Source of the DNA: SUG2458 sp963651465
Lineage (GTDB): Bacteria > Bacillota_I > Bacilli_A > RFN20 > CAG-826
NCBI GenBank assembly: GCA_963651465.1
Contig: CAVJPS010000002.1
Span: 1 to 40,745, forward strand
Direction: 5' to 3'
Length of the DNA stretch: 40,745 nucleotides
Below the pieces are notes generated by a model, which was not told where the DNA came from, did not search any database, and was given only the letters and a program-made list of their open reading frames with translations. Below are positions 23,029 through 31,440 of this stretch, one piece after another; the first letter of the stretch is position 1, and each line of letters begins with the position of its first letter. The translations under genes and the position numbers were made by a program.

Positions 23029-25350
23029 ATGGACAATTCATTAGAACTTTTAGCTCCAGCAGGTAATTTTGAAAGTTTTTACGCTGCTATTAATAATGGT
23101 GCTAATGCCGTATATTTAGGATTATCAGATTTTAACGCTCGTATGAAAGCTGATAATTTTAATACTAGCAATATAAAAGAAGTTTGTGATTATGCCCATT
23201 TACGAAATGTTAAAGTATACGTAACAGTTAATATTTTAATTAAAGATGAAGAATATGATTCTTTACTTGATATGATTGAAGTTGCTTATAAAGCTAATGT
23301 TGATGCTTTTTTAATTCAAGATTTAGCTGTTGCAGCAATTTTAAAAAAGAATTTTCCAGGTATTTGTTTGCATGCTTCTACTCAACTTGGTATTCATAAT
23401 CTTAATGGTGCATTAGTTGCTCAAAAACTAGGCTTTAGTAGAATTGTTTTGTCCCGTGAAACAACTGAAGACGATATTAAAGAAATAAAAGATAAAACTA
23501 ACTTAGAAATTGAATATTTTATTCAAGGCGCTTTATGTGTTTCATTTTCAGGTAACTGTTATTTAAGTTCTTTTAAAACATTAAATAGTGGTAATAGAGG
23601 ACGCTGTCAACAATTATGTCGTTTAAAGTATCAATCTTTTAGTGATGATACTTTTGTTAAATCTGGATATTTATTATCACCTCGTGATTTATGTTTAATT
23701 AAAGATATAGAACACCTCAAAAATCTTGGAGTGAAATCATTAAAAATAGAAGGAAGATTAAGAAGACCTGGATATGTAAGTACTGCTGTTAAAACTTATC
23801 GTAAAATAATTGATTTAATTGAAAAAGGCAAAACACCATATAAGTTAGATGAAGATATTTTAAATTTAAGAAAAGTATTCTCACGTGGTGATTTTAATTA
23901 TCATGCTTATTTACATAAATCAATTAATGAAGAAATTATTAACTCCGATATTCAAAACCACTTAGGAGTTAAAATTGGTAAAACAATTTCTTGTCGCGCA
24001 TTTAAAGATATTTATAGATTAGAAGTTTATAGTTCTCACCACGAATTAACAAAAGGTGATGGCTTAAAATTTATTAGCAATAATAAAGAAGTAGGATCAG
24101 TAGGCGTTGGTAATGTTGAAAAACTAAGTCCAACTAATTATGTGATTTATAGTAAAAATAAGATATTAAATGGTACAGATATTTATTTAACTTTAGACAA
24201 TAGACTCGAAGAAGAAAATTTAAATAATAAAATATACCGTAATATTTCAATATATTGTTATGCCTTAATAGACGGTAATCTTGTAGTAGTTGCAAATAGT
24301 GAAGATTATTCATATACATATTCATCTTCTTACGTGGTACCTAAGGCAATTAAAAATAGTACTACTAAAGAAGAGATTATTGCACAATTATCAAAAGTTA
24401 ATGATTATGATTTTAAAGTTAAGGATATCGAAGTAGAATGCGATGATGTTTTCATACCAAAAAGTATTTTAAATGAAGCTCGTCGCGAAGCTTGTTTAGG
24501 ATTACAAAATGTAATACTAGGTAGTTATCATACTCATAAAGATATCAATAAAAATAAAGTTAGTTGTATATCATTACAAAATAAACCTACTTATTTTAAA
24601 GATATATTCATTATAAACGAGAAGATAAAATTAGATGTTTTAAAAAAGTTTGATTTAGAAGATAAACTTATTTGTTTTAGCTTTGAAGATTATAAACAAG
24701 CTGAAGCATATATTGAATATGTTAAATCAAATTACAGTACAAATGATTTTGCACTAAATTTACCTATTATTAACAATAAAAATGATTTAAAAATTATAGA
24801 AAAATTATTAAATAAATATAATTTTATTGTTATTGCTAATAATGTTTCTCACCTAAATTATTTAAATAAATATGATGTTATTGCCGGTTTAGGATTAAAC
24901 GTATTATCCCAAAATTCTATTAATAATTATTTAAATATGGGATGTAAAAATGTAATTATTTCATTAGAAGCTAGTAAAGAAGTTATTAATAATAATAAAG
25001 AATGCTATTATTATTCAATTGGTTATAATACTTTAATGAATTTTGCGCATTGTCCTTATAAAGTAAATTACGGTAATACATGTGTTCATTGTTCTTTTAA
25101 TGATTCTTTAATATATCAAAATGAATCTAAAGAACAAATGAAAATAAGACGTATAAAAATATCTCAATGTTATTTTGAATTATTAAATTCAAAATTATTG
25201 GATACATATTCTTTAAATAGTAATAATAAATTAATTGATTTACGAACATTAAATAATGAAGAACTTGATGAGGTCAATAAAGTAATTAATTACGAAAAAG
25301 AAAATGTAGTTTCATCTTATACTGGTCTATTTTCAAAAGTAATTAAATAA
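23029..25350 (+). CDS. U32-family protein with C-terminal extension (RlhA-like RNA hydroxylation)
   Basis: 773 aa. The N-terminal ~300 residues are a clear U32 domain: LELLAPAGNFESFYAAINNG, HASTQLGIHN, and the four-cysteine iron-sulfur pattern GALC...GNC...RGRCQQLC, then LSPRDLC and KSLKIEGRLR. The C-terminal ~450 residues correspond to the extra domain (DUF3656-like) of the large U32 proteins, ending with another Cys-rich part (CPYKVNYGNTCVHC). Although named peptidases, characterised large members such as Escherichia coli RlhA hydroxylate a 23S rRNA cytidine using prephenate, so an RNA-modifying role is more likely than proteolysis. It lies just upstream of a TrhP1/TrhP2 pair with related chemistry. 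Family certain; RNA target inferred. Confidence 0.88.
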   Translation: MDNSLELLAPAGNFESFYAAINNGANAVYLGLSDFNARMKADNFNTSNIKEVCDYAHLRNVKVYVTVNILIKDEEYDSLLDMIEVAYKANVDAFLIQDLAVAAILKKNFPGICLHASTQLGIHNLNGALVAQKLGFSRIVLSRETTEDDIKEIKDKTNLEIEYFIQGALCVSFSGNCYLSSFKTLNSGNRGRCQQLCRLKYQSFSDDTFVKSGYLLSPRDLCLIKDIEHLKNLGVKSLKIEGRLRRPGYVSTAVKTYRKIIDLIEKGKTPYKLDEDILNLRKVFSRGDFNYHAYLHKSINEEIINSDIQNHLGVKIGKTISCRAFKDIYRLEVYSSHHELTKGDGLKFISNNKEVGSVGVGNVEKLSPTNYVIYSKNKILNGTDIYLTLDNRLEEENLNNKIYRNISIYCYALIDGNLVVVANSEDYSYTYSSSYVVPKAIKNSTTKEEIIAQLSKVNDYDFKVKDIEVECDDVFIPKSILNEARREACLGLQNVILGSYHTHKDINKNKVSCISLQNKPTYFKDIFIINEKIKLDVLKKFDLEDKLICFSFEDYKQAEAYIEYVKSNYSTNDFALNLPIINNKNDLKIIEKLLNKYNFIVIANNVSHLNYLNKYDVIAGLGLNVLSQNSINNYLNMGCKNVIISLEASKEVINNNKECYYYSIGYNTLMNFAHCPYKVNYGNTCVHCSFNDSLIYQNESKEQMKIRRIKISQCYFELLNSKLLDTYSLNSNNKLIDLRTLNNEELDEVNKVINYEKENVVSSYTGLFSKVIK

Positions 25351-25359
25351 TAATGAATT

Positions 25360-25390
25360 AATAGTGGTTTAGCCACTATTTTTCATTTTA
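25360..25390 (+). terminator. Terminator after the large U32 gene
   Basis: AATAGTGG-TTTAG-CCACTATT at 25360-25380 followed by a T-rich tail. Confidence 0.9.
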
Positions 25391-25395
25391 TAAAC

Positions 25396-25424
25396 TTGAA
25401 TATGGTCTTATGTTAATATATAAT
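25396..25424 (+). promoter_or_regulatory. Promoter of the trhP1-trhP2 operon
   Basis: TTGAAT (25396-25401), 17-nt spacer, TATAAT (25419-25424). AAAGGAGG then precedes the ATG at 25453. Confidence 0.85.
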
Positions 25425-25452
25425 TTAAACGCTAAACAAAGGAGGAAAAATT

Positions 25453-26307
25453 ATGTTTTTATTAGAAATTAATTCTATTGATCAAATAAAGAAATACGCT
25501 AATAAAGTTGATGGTTTTATCCTCGGTTATGAAAAATTTACTTCATTTGGTAGTAAATGTTTTAGCTATGAAGAAATAAGTGAAATTACTCATAGTATTG
25601 ATAAATTGATATATATAAATTTAAATGCTATGATGCATAATAGTGACTCAAATGAATTTAGATCAGTTCTTTTAAAATTAAAAGAATTACCTGTTCATTT
25701 TATAATCCAAGATTTAGGTGCTTCTATGTTGGCAAAAGAAATAGGAATTATTAATCGTAGTATTTTTAATCCTTATACATATATTACAAATAGTAATGAC
25801 GCTTTATGTTATTATGAATTAGGATTTGAAGGAGTTATTATTTCTAGTGAAATAACTTTAAAAGATTTATTAATTATAAATGATAAAGTAGGTAATTGTG
25901 GTAGTATTGTTTTTGGATATCATCCAATGTATCAATCATATCGTCATATTGTAGATTTATATAAAGAGACTAATAACCTTAATTTTGAAAATAATGATTT
26001 AAGTATTAGAGAATTTACAAGAGATTTTAAATCTTACGTTATTGATAATGAATATGGATCAGTTGTTTTTAGACCTTATGTCATTTCTTTATTAAATGAA
26101 TTTGACGCTATTAATAATTTAAAATATTGTATTATTAATACTATATTTCTTAATGATGAGAAAATTGATTTAATAGTCGATACTATATATAAATTGAACA
26201 ATAAAGAATTATATAGTGATGAAGTATCATTATTATTGAAAGACCATTTTAATATTGAAAGTGGATTTACTTATAATGATTCTGTTTATAATCCAAAGGA
26301 GTTTTAA
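25453..26307 (+). CDS. trhP1: Degenerate U32 protein, TrhP1 (YrrN)-like
   Basis: 284 aa, close to Bacillus YrrN in length and position. The U32 barrel outline is kept (FIIQDLGASMLAKEIG, YYELGFEGVIISSEITLKDL, GYHPMYQSYRH), but the cysteines that hold the iron-sulfur cluster in active U32 proteins are absent. In Bacillus TrhP1 and TrhP2 work together to hydroxylate U34 of certain tRNAs with prephenate as oxygen-donor-related substrate. This protein is then probably the non-catalytic partner of the next gene, whose ATG lies 2 nt after this stop and whose ribosome site (CAAAGGAG) is inside this gene. Confidence 0.75.
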   Translation: MFLLEINSIDQIKKYANKVDGFILGYEKFTSFGSKCFSYEEISEITHSIDKLIYINLNAMMHNSDSNEFRSVLLKLKELPVHFIIQDLGASMLAKEIGIINRSIFNPYTYITNSNDALCYYELGFEGVIISSEITLKDLLIINDKVGNCGSIVFGYHPMYQSYRHIVDLYKETNNLNFENNDLSIREFTRDFKSYVIDNEYGSVVFRPYVISLLNEFDAINNLKYCIINTIFLNDEKIDLIVDTIYKLNNKELYSDEVSLLLKDHFNIESGFTYNDSVYNPKEF

Positions 26308-26309
26308 TT

Positions 26310-27506
26310 ATGAATACATTTGAATTATTAGCTCCTGCTGGAGATTTATTAAAATTAAAAGTTGCTTTAACTTATGGTGCTGATGCTGTCTTTATTGGAG
26401 GACAACAATTTTCATTACGTTCTAGAGCAAGTAATTTTACAATTGACGATATTAAAGAAGGTTGTGAATTCGCTCATAACCTTAACAAAAAAGTATACGT
26501 AACTTGTAATATAGTAATGCATGAAAACGATACTAAAAATTTATTAAATTATTTAATTGCTCTTCAAAATGCAAAAGTTGATGCAATTATTACTTCTTCT
26601 CTTTATATGGCTGAATTAGCTTTAAAAGAAACTACTTTAAAAGTTCATATATCAACTCAAAATTCTATATTAAATCTAGATGCAATAAAGTTTTACCGTG
26701 ATTTAGGGGTAGAAAGAGTAGTATTAGGCAGAGAATGCTCTTTAGTAGATATTGAAAATATTTGTAAAGCAGATTTAACTCAAATAGAAGTATTTATTCA
26801 TGGTGGTATGTGTTCTTCCTATAGTGGTAAATGTATGCTATCAAATATTATGACTAATAGAGACGCTAATAGAGGTGGATGTGCTCATTCTTGTAGATGG
26901 AAATATGATCTATATCAAGGAAACAATAAAATTAATAAAGATGATTCTTATTTTGCGATGAGTTCTAAAGACTTGTGTGCACTAGATTTAATGCCATCTT
27001 TAATTGATGCTGGTGTTGATTCTTTTAAAATAGAAGGAAGAATGAAATCTATTAATTATATTGCCTGTGTTTGTAAAGCATATAGAATGATGATTGATGA
27101 TTATCTTAATCATAGAATTCTTAATTATGAAAAATACCATCAAATAATTGCTAGTGCAGAAAATAGAGATACTGGCATTGGATTTTTAAAAGGTAATATT
27201 ACAATTAATGAACAATTATTTGAACTTGATAATGAATGTAAAAGAGCAGGAGAATTCGTAGGAATTGTTGATTCTTACAATAAAGAAACTCATGAAGCAA
27301 CAATATTACTAAGAAATAAAATTATTAAAGGAAATTCATATGTTATATTTAGTGCATATAACGATAATATAATTATTAAAGTGAATGATTTTAAAGTAAT
27401 AGGTAAAAATGAAGATTATGAATCTTATTCTGTTGCTGATGATTATGTTATTTTTAAATGTGAGAACGAACTTCACAAATATGATATTATTAGAGTAGTT
27501 TATTAA
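26310..27506 (+). CDS. trhP2: tRNA uridine 5-hydroxylation protein TrhP2 (YrrO), U32 family
   Basis: 398 aa. A canonical U32 domain: FELLAPAGDLLKLKVALTYG, HISTQNSILN, the Cys pattern GGMC...GKC...RGGCAHSC for an iron-sulfur cluster, SSKDLCALD and SFKIEGRMKS. The C-terminal ~100 residues form a small beta-rich domain (GEFVGIVDSYN, KIIKGNSYV). Homologues (YrrO in Bacillus) make 5-hydroxyuridine at tRNA wobble position 34 using prephenate. Translationally coupled to trhP1 and followed by a terminator and a tRNA gene. Confidence 0.88.
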   Translation: MNTFELLAPAGDLLKLKVALTYGADAVFIGGQQFSLRSRASNFTIDDIKEGCEFAHNLNKKVYVTCNIVMHENDTKNLLNYLIALQNAKVDAIITSSLYMAELALKETTLKVHISTQNSILNLDAIKFYRDLGVERVVLGRECSLVDIENICKADLTQIEVFIHGGMCSSYSGKCMLSNIMTNRDANRGGCAHSCRWKYDLYQGNNKINKDDSYFAMSSKDLCALDLMPSLIDAGVDSFKIEGRMKSINYIACVCKAYRMMIDDYLNHRILNYEKYHQIIASAENRDTGIGFLKGNITINEQLFELDNECKRAGEFVGIVDSYNKETHEATILLRNKIIKGNSYVIFSAYNDNIIIKVNDFKVIGKNEDYESYSVADDYVIFKCENELHKYDIIRVVY

Positions 27507-27520
27507 TAACTACTCTCTTT
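27492..27520 (+). terminator. Terminator overlapping the trhP2 stop
   Basis: AGAGTAGTT (27492-27500) / AACTACTCT (27508-27516) with a 7-nt loop that contains part of the stop codon, followed by CTTTATT. The coding end thus doubles as the terminator's left arm, and only a short tail separates it from tRNA-Gln. Confidence 0.75.
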
Positions 27521-27522
27521 AT

Positions 27523-27596
27523 TGGGGTATCGTCAAGCGGTAAGACACATGGCTCTGAACCATGGATCACTGGTTCGAATCCAGTTACCCCAGCCA
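27523..27596 (+). tRNA. tRNA-Gln(CTG)
   Basis: Acceptor TGGGGTA/TACCCCA with discriminator G and encoded CCA. The U1-A72 pair is typical of tRNA-Gln. Anticodon stem CATGG/CCATG with loop CTCTGAA gives anticodon CTG; T arm CTGG-TTCGAAT-CCAG is present. 74 nt including CCA. A CTG isoacceptor is notable in such an AT-rich genome. Confidence 0.93.
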
Positions 27597-27631
27597 TATA
27601 TTTATATTAATTTATCATTAATGATTACTTT

Positions 27632-27664
27632 AAAGTGTAAAAAAAAAATCTATTTTACACTTTT
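27632..27664 (+). terminator. Terminator after tRNA-Gln
   Basis: AAAGTGTAAAA (27632-27642) pairs with TTTTACACTTT (27653-27663), loop of 10 nt, then a short T/C tail. Confidence 0.75.
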
Positions 27665-27811
27665 CCTATAAAATTGTATGTAAAAAAATACACTTATCCT
27701 AAAATTGATTTTTTTTAGATCGATTTTTTTAAACGTTAAAAACAGTATTTTTCAAATTTTTACAATATCATTAAAAGTATCATAAACCAATAAGTAGCAA
27801 ATCAATTTGCA

Positions 27812-27851
27812 TAAAAAAAGACCGAATAGAATAAATTTTTGCTATCGGTCT
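27812..27851 (-). terminator. Terminator of the MATE-kinase gene
   Basis: On the minus strand, AGACCGATAG (27851-27842) pairs with CTATTCGGTCT (27829-27819) with one bulge, followed by seven T. Confidence 0.87.
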
Positions 27852-27908
27852 ATGTCATTGAAAATTGTTAATATGTATACATTAGATATCAAAATTGATG
27901 TCAAATTT

Positions 27909-29861
27909 TTATTTTTTTGAATTAACAAAAATTTCTATTTGTTTTATTATGTTTTCTTCCTTGTCATTGGCATTTATGTAAAGATCGTAGTTTTCTTTTT
28001 CTCCCCAAACTTTGTTTGCTATCAAAGAATAATATGTTTTACGAACAGCAGTTGATTCTTTAATATGTTCAATTGCTTGTTCTTTTGTATCACCATACAT
28101 TTCCATAACTTTTTTTATCTTGTAATCTTCATCAGCATATAAAAATATAGTTACTAAATTCTTGTGATTTTTTAAAATGTAATCAGCACATCTGCCAACA
28201 ATTACAAACGACTCTGTGTTTGCAAGCTCTGTTATGATTTCACTTTGTGCAATAATAGAGTCCTTGTTTGCGTCAAGCGAAAGATAGATATTATAACCAT
28301 CTTCATCGTTATTGTCTTTAATATATTTTTTATCAAGCCCTCTTTTCTTTGCCTCAAGCAATGTAAGTTCTTTGTCATAGAATTTTATACCAAGCTTATC
28401 AGCAAGCATCTTGCCAATTTTTTTTGCTCTTGTTCCGTGTTGCCTTGAAATTGTGATGATAAGGTTATCACCTGAAATTTGTTTTTCTTCCAAAGTATCA
28501 ATTTTCTTTTTCATAACATCTTTTAAAATAAATAAGGAAACAACAGCTGTTAACGCTTCTGAGATTGGTAATGCCCACCAAACAATGCTTACAACATTTG
28601 GTGATAAAGTAAATAAGTATGCGATTGGTAACACAAATACTACAAGTCTAAGTAATGCTGTTAAAAAAGGTTTGAATGCGTAACGAAGTGCTTGTAATAC
28701 GCCTTGAACTGCAACACTAAATCCCATAAATATATATCCGATTGATGCTATTCTTGTGGCATTTTCACAAACTGAAATAAGTTCACTAGATGAACTACCA
28801 GAAAGAGCAAATAATTTTGAAAGTGGATTTGCAATTATCTCAAACAATATCGTTATAGCTAAGGTTACAATAAATGTATCTATAATTCCATATCTAATAC
28901 ATTCCTTTGAGCGTTCTTTGTCTTGCATACCGTAATTAAAAGACAAAATTGTAATGATTGTATTTGAAAGTCCAAAACATGAAAATAATGCTATTTGTTG
29001 AATTTTATAGTATATTCCAAACGAACCAACAAGAATAGTTGGGTTTGCATTTGCTGAACCTAGAATAATATTCATTCCAGCCATCATAACCGAAAGTAAT
29101 GCTTGCATAATGGCAGCTGAAATTCCAATTATATAGATGCTTTTGATTATTTTTCCACTAGGTTTAATATACTTTAAATTACCACTTATTTCTTTATTTT
29201 TTGTGTAATGTAAAATCATTGCAATAATTAGTGAAACAAACTGACCAAGAACGGTTGCCCAAGCAGCACCTGCGACTCCCATATTAAGTGGAAAAATGAA
29301 AATGTAATCAAATAGAATGTTTATTACTGCACCGGAAATTTGTGCGATTGTAGAATACATTGTTTTCCCAGTTGCTTGCAAAAATCTTTCGTAAATTGAA
29401 AAGCCGATTGCACCAAATGATAGGCATGAGCAAATCATCAGATAGCTTCCGCCCATTTTAATAACTTCTTCATTTTTAGTAAAAAGTGAAATAAACCAAT
29501 TTGAACAAGTTAGTCCAAAAATCAAAAATACAAGATAAATAACAAGTGCTAAAAATATTCCGTTTCCAGCAACTTTATTAACTTTTTCTTTGTTTCTTTC
29601 GCCTAAACTTTTTGATAGTAATGCGTTTAATCCCACACCAGTTCCAACACCTATCGCAATGATTAAAATTTGGATTGGAAAAGCATAAGTTAATGCTTCA
29701 TTAGCTAAAGCTCCTGTGCCTTGTATATTTGCAACAAAAACACTATCAACAACATTATATAGTGCTTGTAAGACCATTGAGACTATCATTGGTAGTCCCA
29801 TTTTCCAAAATAGTTTTTTTAGTGGCTCTATCGCCATTTTATTTTGTTTAACTTCTTCCAT
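27909..29861 (-). CDS. MATE-family transporter fused to a cytidylate-kinase-like domain
   Basis: 650 aa. Residues 1-450 are a MATE exporter with two six-helix halves (PMIVSMVLQALYNVVDSVFV, NALLSKSLGE, SGAVINILFDYIFIFP, GMQDKERSKECIRYG), which should expel drugs or metabolites using an ion gradient. Residues 466-650 form a cytidylate-kinase-like domain (CMK2 type): ISRQHG, LGIKFYDKEL, VGRCADYIL, NYDLYIN. Its glycine-rich loop reads HGTRAKKIG rather than the usual GSGG-x-x-IG, so nucleotide binding may be altered. The fusion is one continuous frame with no stop. It starts after AAGGAG. Codon use and the lack of operon partners suggest an acquired gene. The kinase part would face the cytoplasm and could sense nucleotide state. 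Both domains firm; combined function unknown. Confidence 0.85.
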   Translation of the reverse strand: MEEVKQNKMAIEPLKKLFWKMGLPMIVSMVLQALYNVVDSVFVANIQGTGALANEALTYAFPIQILIIAIGVGTGVGLNALLSKSLGERNKEKVNKVAGNGIFLALVIYLVFLIFGLTCSNWFISLFTKNEEVIKMGGSYLMICSCLSFGAIGFSIYERFLQATGKTMYSTIAQISGAVINILFDYIFIFPLNMGVAGAAWATVLGQFVSLIIAMILHYTKNKEISGNLKYIKPSGKIIKSIYIIGISAAIMQALLSVMMAGMNIILGSANANPTILVGSFGIYYKIQQIALFSCFGLSNTIITILSFNYGMQDKERSKECIRYGIIDTFIVTLAITILFEIIANPLSKLFALSGSSSSELISVCENATRIASIGYIFMGFSVAVQGVLQALRYAFKPFLTALLRLVVFVLPIAYLFTLSPNVVSIVWWALPISEALTAVVSLFILKDVMKKKIDTLEEKQISGDNLIITISRQHGTRAKKIGKMLADKLGIKFYDKELTLLEAKKRGLDKKYIKDNNDEDGYNIYLSLDANKDSIIAQSEIITELANTESFVIVGRCADYILKNHKNLVTIFLYADEDYKIKKVMEMYGDTKEQAIEHIKESTAVRKTYYSLIANKVWGEKENYDLYINANDKEENIIKQIEIFVNSKK

Positions 29862-29882
29862 AAATTCTCCTTATTTTTGCCA

Positions 29883-29930
29883 TAAAATAAAAAATGTGCA
29901 AGCTCAGTAATCAACTGGACTTACACATTT
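29883..29930 (-). terminator. Hairpin with T tract between the GNAT-RdgB gene and the MATE gene (terminator or attenuator)
   Basis: On the minus strand AAATGTGTAAG (29930-29920) pairs with CTTGCACATTT (29902-29892), one G-U pair, with an inner CAGT/ACTG stem, followed by TTTATTTTAT. The tract ends only about 20 nt before the MATE ATG. Confidence 0.8.
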
Positions 29931-30005
29931 CTGTTACTCATTGACCAAAATATTTTATAAAAATCAAAAAAGAATTTCAAGCAACGAAATAAAAAAAATT
30001 CATTT

Positions 30006-31106
30006 TTACATATTTTCAATTATAAAATCAGCTAACAATTTAAAGGCTCTACCACGATGAGAAACATCGTTTTTTTCTTTTTCATTTGCGTCACCAAATG
30101 TTTTATTTAAAGTGTTTGAATAAAATATTGGATCGTAACCAAATCCATTTATACCTTTGATTTCTTTTACAATATATCCTCTTTCAATTCCTTCAAAAAC
30201 ATATTCTTTATTATCTGGAGAAATAAGAGTAAGGACACAATGAAATTGTGCACCTCGATCATATTTATCTTTAAGTTTTTCTAATATAGCTGCCCATTTA
30301 ACTGGATAAGGTTCGTCTTTCATAAAACGGGCACTATATATTCCAGGGAAACCATCTAAAGCATCAATTTCTAATCCTGAATCGTCTGCTAAAACATATT
30401 TATTAGTGTATTGTTTTATCGTATTAGCTTTAATAGATGAGTTTTCCTTAAATGACGAACCATTTTCATCGATTTCAACATTGATGTTTTCATCTTTTAA
30501 ACAAGTGATATTAATACAAGGAAAATCTTTAAATAATTGTTTATATTCACCCATTTTATGAACGTTACCTGTTGCTATAACAATATCAATTTTACTATTG
30601 TTCTTTTTATAAGGAATTCTACAATAATATTTCTTTTCATCATAATGATGAATATAACCATTATTATTTAAAATTACTTTTAATGAAAATTGATTATCTT
30701 TGTTACAAGATATATAAATTTCATCATCGTTGAATTCTTTAATTTCTTTTAAAGTCTTAATTGCTATTTCTAATCCTTTACTAGCGTATCCTTGATGACG
30801 ATATTTTGTTCCGATTGCATAACCTATATGACCGGCACCGTGTTTTAGTGTTTTGTTAAGATAATGTCTAATATGAAAACATCCAACGATATTATCGTTA
30901 ACCCATAAAAGATATAGTGAACAAGGAACATAGCCTTCTTTAAGATTAATGCCTTTATGCATATTTTCTATATATGGAATATATTCATTTACAAATTGTT
31001 CATATGTTAATCCATAAGCATCATTTTCAAATCCGTTTTCGGGTTTTAAATTAGCAAGAAAATCATATTCTTTAAGAGGAGTAGTTCCTATTAATTTAAG
31101 TTCCAT
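30006..31106 (-). CDS. rdgB: GNAT acetyltransferase fused to RdgB/HAM1 XTP/dITP pyrophosphatase
   Basis: 366 aa. Residues 1-168 are a GNAT acetyltransferase with the acetyl-CoA loop KYRHQGYAS (101-109) after IGYAIG. Residues ~172-366 are a complete inosine-triphosphate pyrophosphatase: IVIATGNVHKMGEY, ADDSGLEIDALDGFPGIYSARF, GFGYDPIF and SHRGRA. The second half should hydrolyse ITP, dITP and XTP to monophosphates and so keep damaged purines out of nucleic acid. What the acetyltransferase half modifies is unknown. The fused layout is uncommon, as RdgB is normally free-standing. The ATG has TAGGAG upstream. It is the last gene of a three-gene cluster with 31118-31438 and 31441-31902, gaps 11 and 2 nt. 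Confidence 0.9.
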   Translation of the reverse strand: MELKLIGTTPLKEYDFLANLKPENGFENDAYGLTYEQFVNEYIPYIENMHKGINLKEGYVPCSLYLLWVNDNIVGCFHIRHYLNKTLKHGAGHIGYAIGTKYRHQGYASKGLEIAIKTLKEIKEFNDDEIYISCNKDNQFSLKVILNNNGYIHHYDEKKYYCRIPYKKNNSKIDIVIATGNVHKMGEYKQLFKDFPCINITCLKDENINVEIDENGSSFKENSSIKANTIKQYTNKYVLADDSGLEIDALDGFPGIYSARFMKDEPYPVKWAAILEKLKDKYDRGAQFHCVLTLISPDNKEYVFEGIERGYIVKEIKGINGFGYDPIFYSNTLNKTFGDANEKEKNDVSHRGRAFKLLADFIIENM

Positions 31107-31117
31107 AATATCATCTC

Positions 31118-31438
31118 CTATATATTATTTTTACAAATAACATTACAATCTGTTATTGATAATTCTAAATTAGTTAACTTTAATTTTAATATATTGTTAG
31201 AGTATTTATAATCAATAATTAATTGAGAAGTATCAATTATTAAATCTTTATGAGATTGATCTTCAAAAATAAACAAATGATTTACTTGATAATCAAAAAA
31301 AGGACGACAACCATTTGCAATATAATCCATTTGAATGTTCATATTAACAGTTAAATATAGTGTATTGTTTCTATATTCTATTTTATTAATTTTCCATTCT
31401 TTTAAATCATAATTGTTTATTAAATCTTTAATATTCAT
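31118..31438 (-). CDS. Small hypothetical protein
   Basis: 106 aa, not recognised. It alternates polar and hydrophobic residues as in beta-strands (YRNNTLYLTVNMNIQM, KDLIIDTSQLIIDYKYS) and has no membrane helix or signal peptide. It begins 2 nt after the stop of the two-helix membrane protein gene and is followed 11 nt later by the GNAT-RdgB gene. Beta-rich soluble fold is inference. Confidence 0.6.
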   Translation of the reverse strand: MNIKDLINNYDLKEWKINKIEYRNNTLYLTVNMNIQMDYIANGCRPFFDYQVNHLFIFEDQSHKDLIIDTSQLIIDYKYSNNILKLKLTNLELSITDCNVICKNNI

Positions 31439-31440
31439 AA

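Larger units (their letters stand above)
27597..27908. other. AT-rich spacer between convergent units
   Basis: 312 bp with no gene. It holds the tRNA-Gln terminator (27632-27664) and the MATE-gene terminator on the other strand (27812-27851). Between them are only A/T runs and two near repeats of ATTGATTTTTTT/ATCGATTTTTTT. Confidence 0.7.

Noticed and set aside
27597..27908. CRISPR array or tandem repeat in the AT-rich spacer
   Set aside because: Only two near repeats of a T-rich motif and two terminators are present; no regular repeat-spacer pattern exists here or elsewhere in the window.
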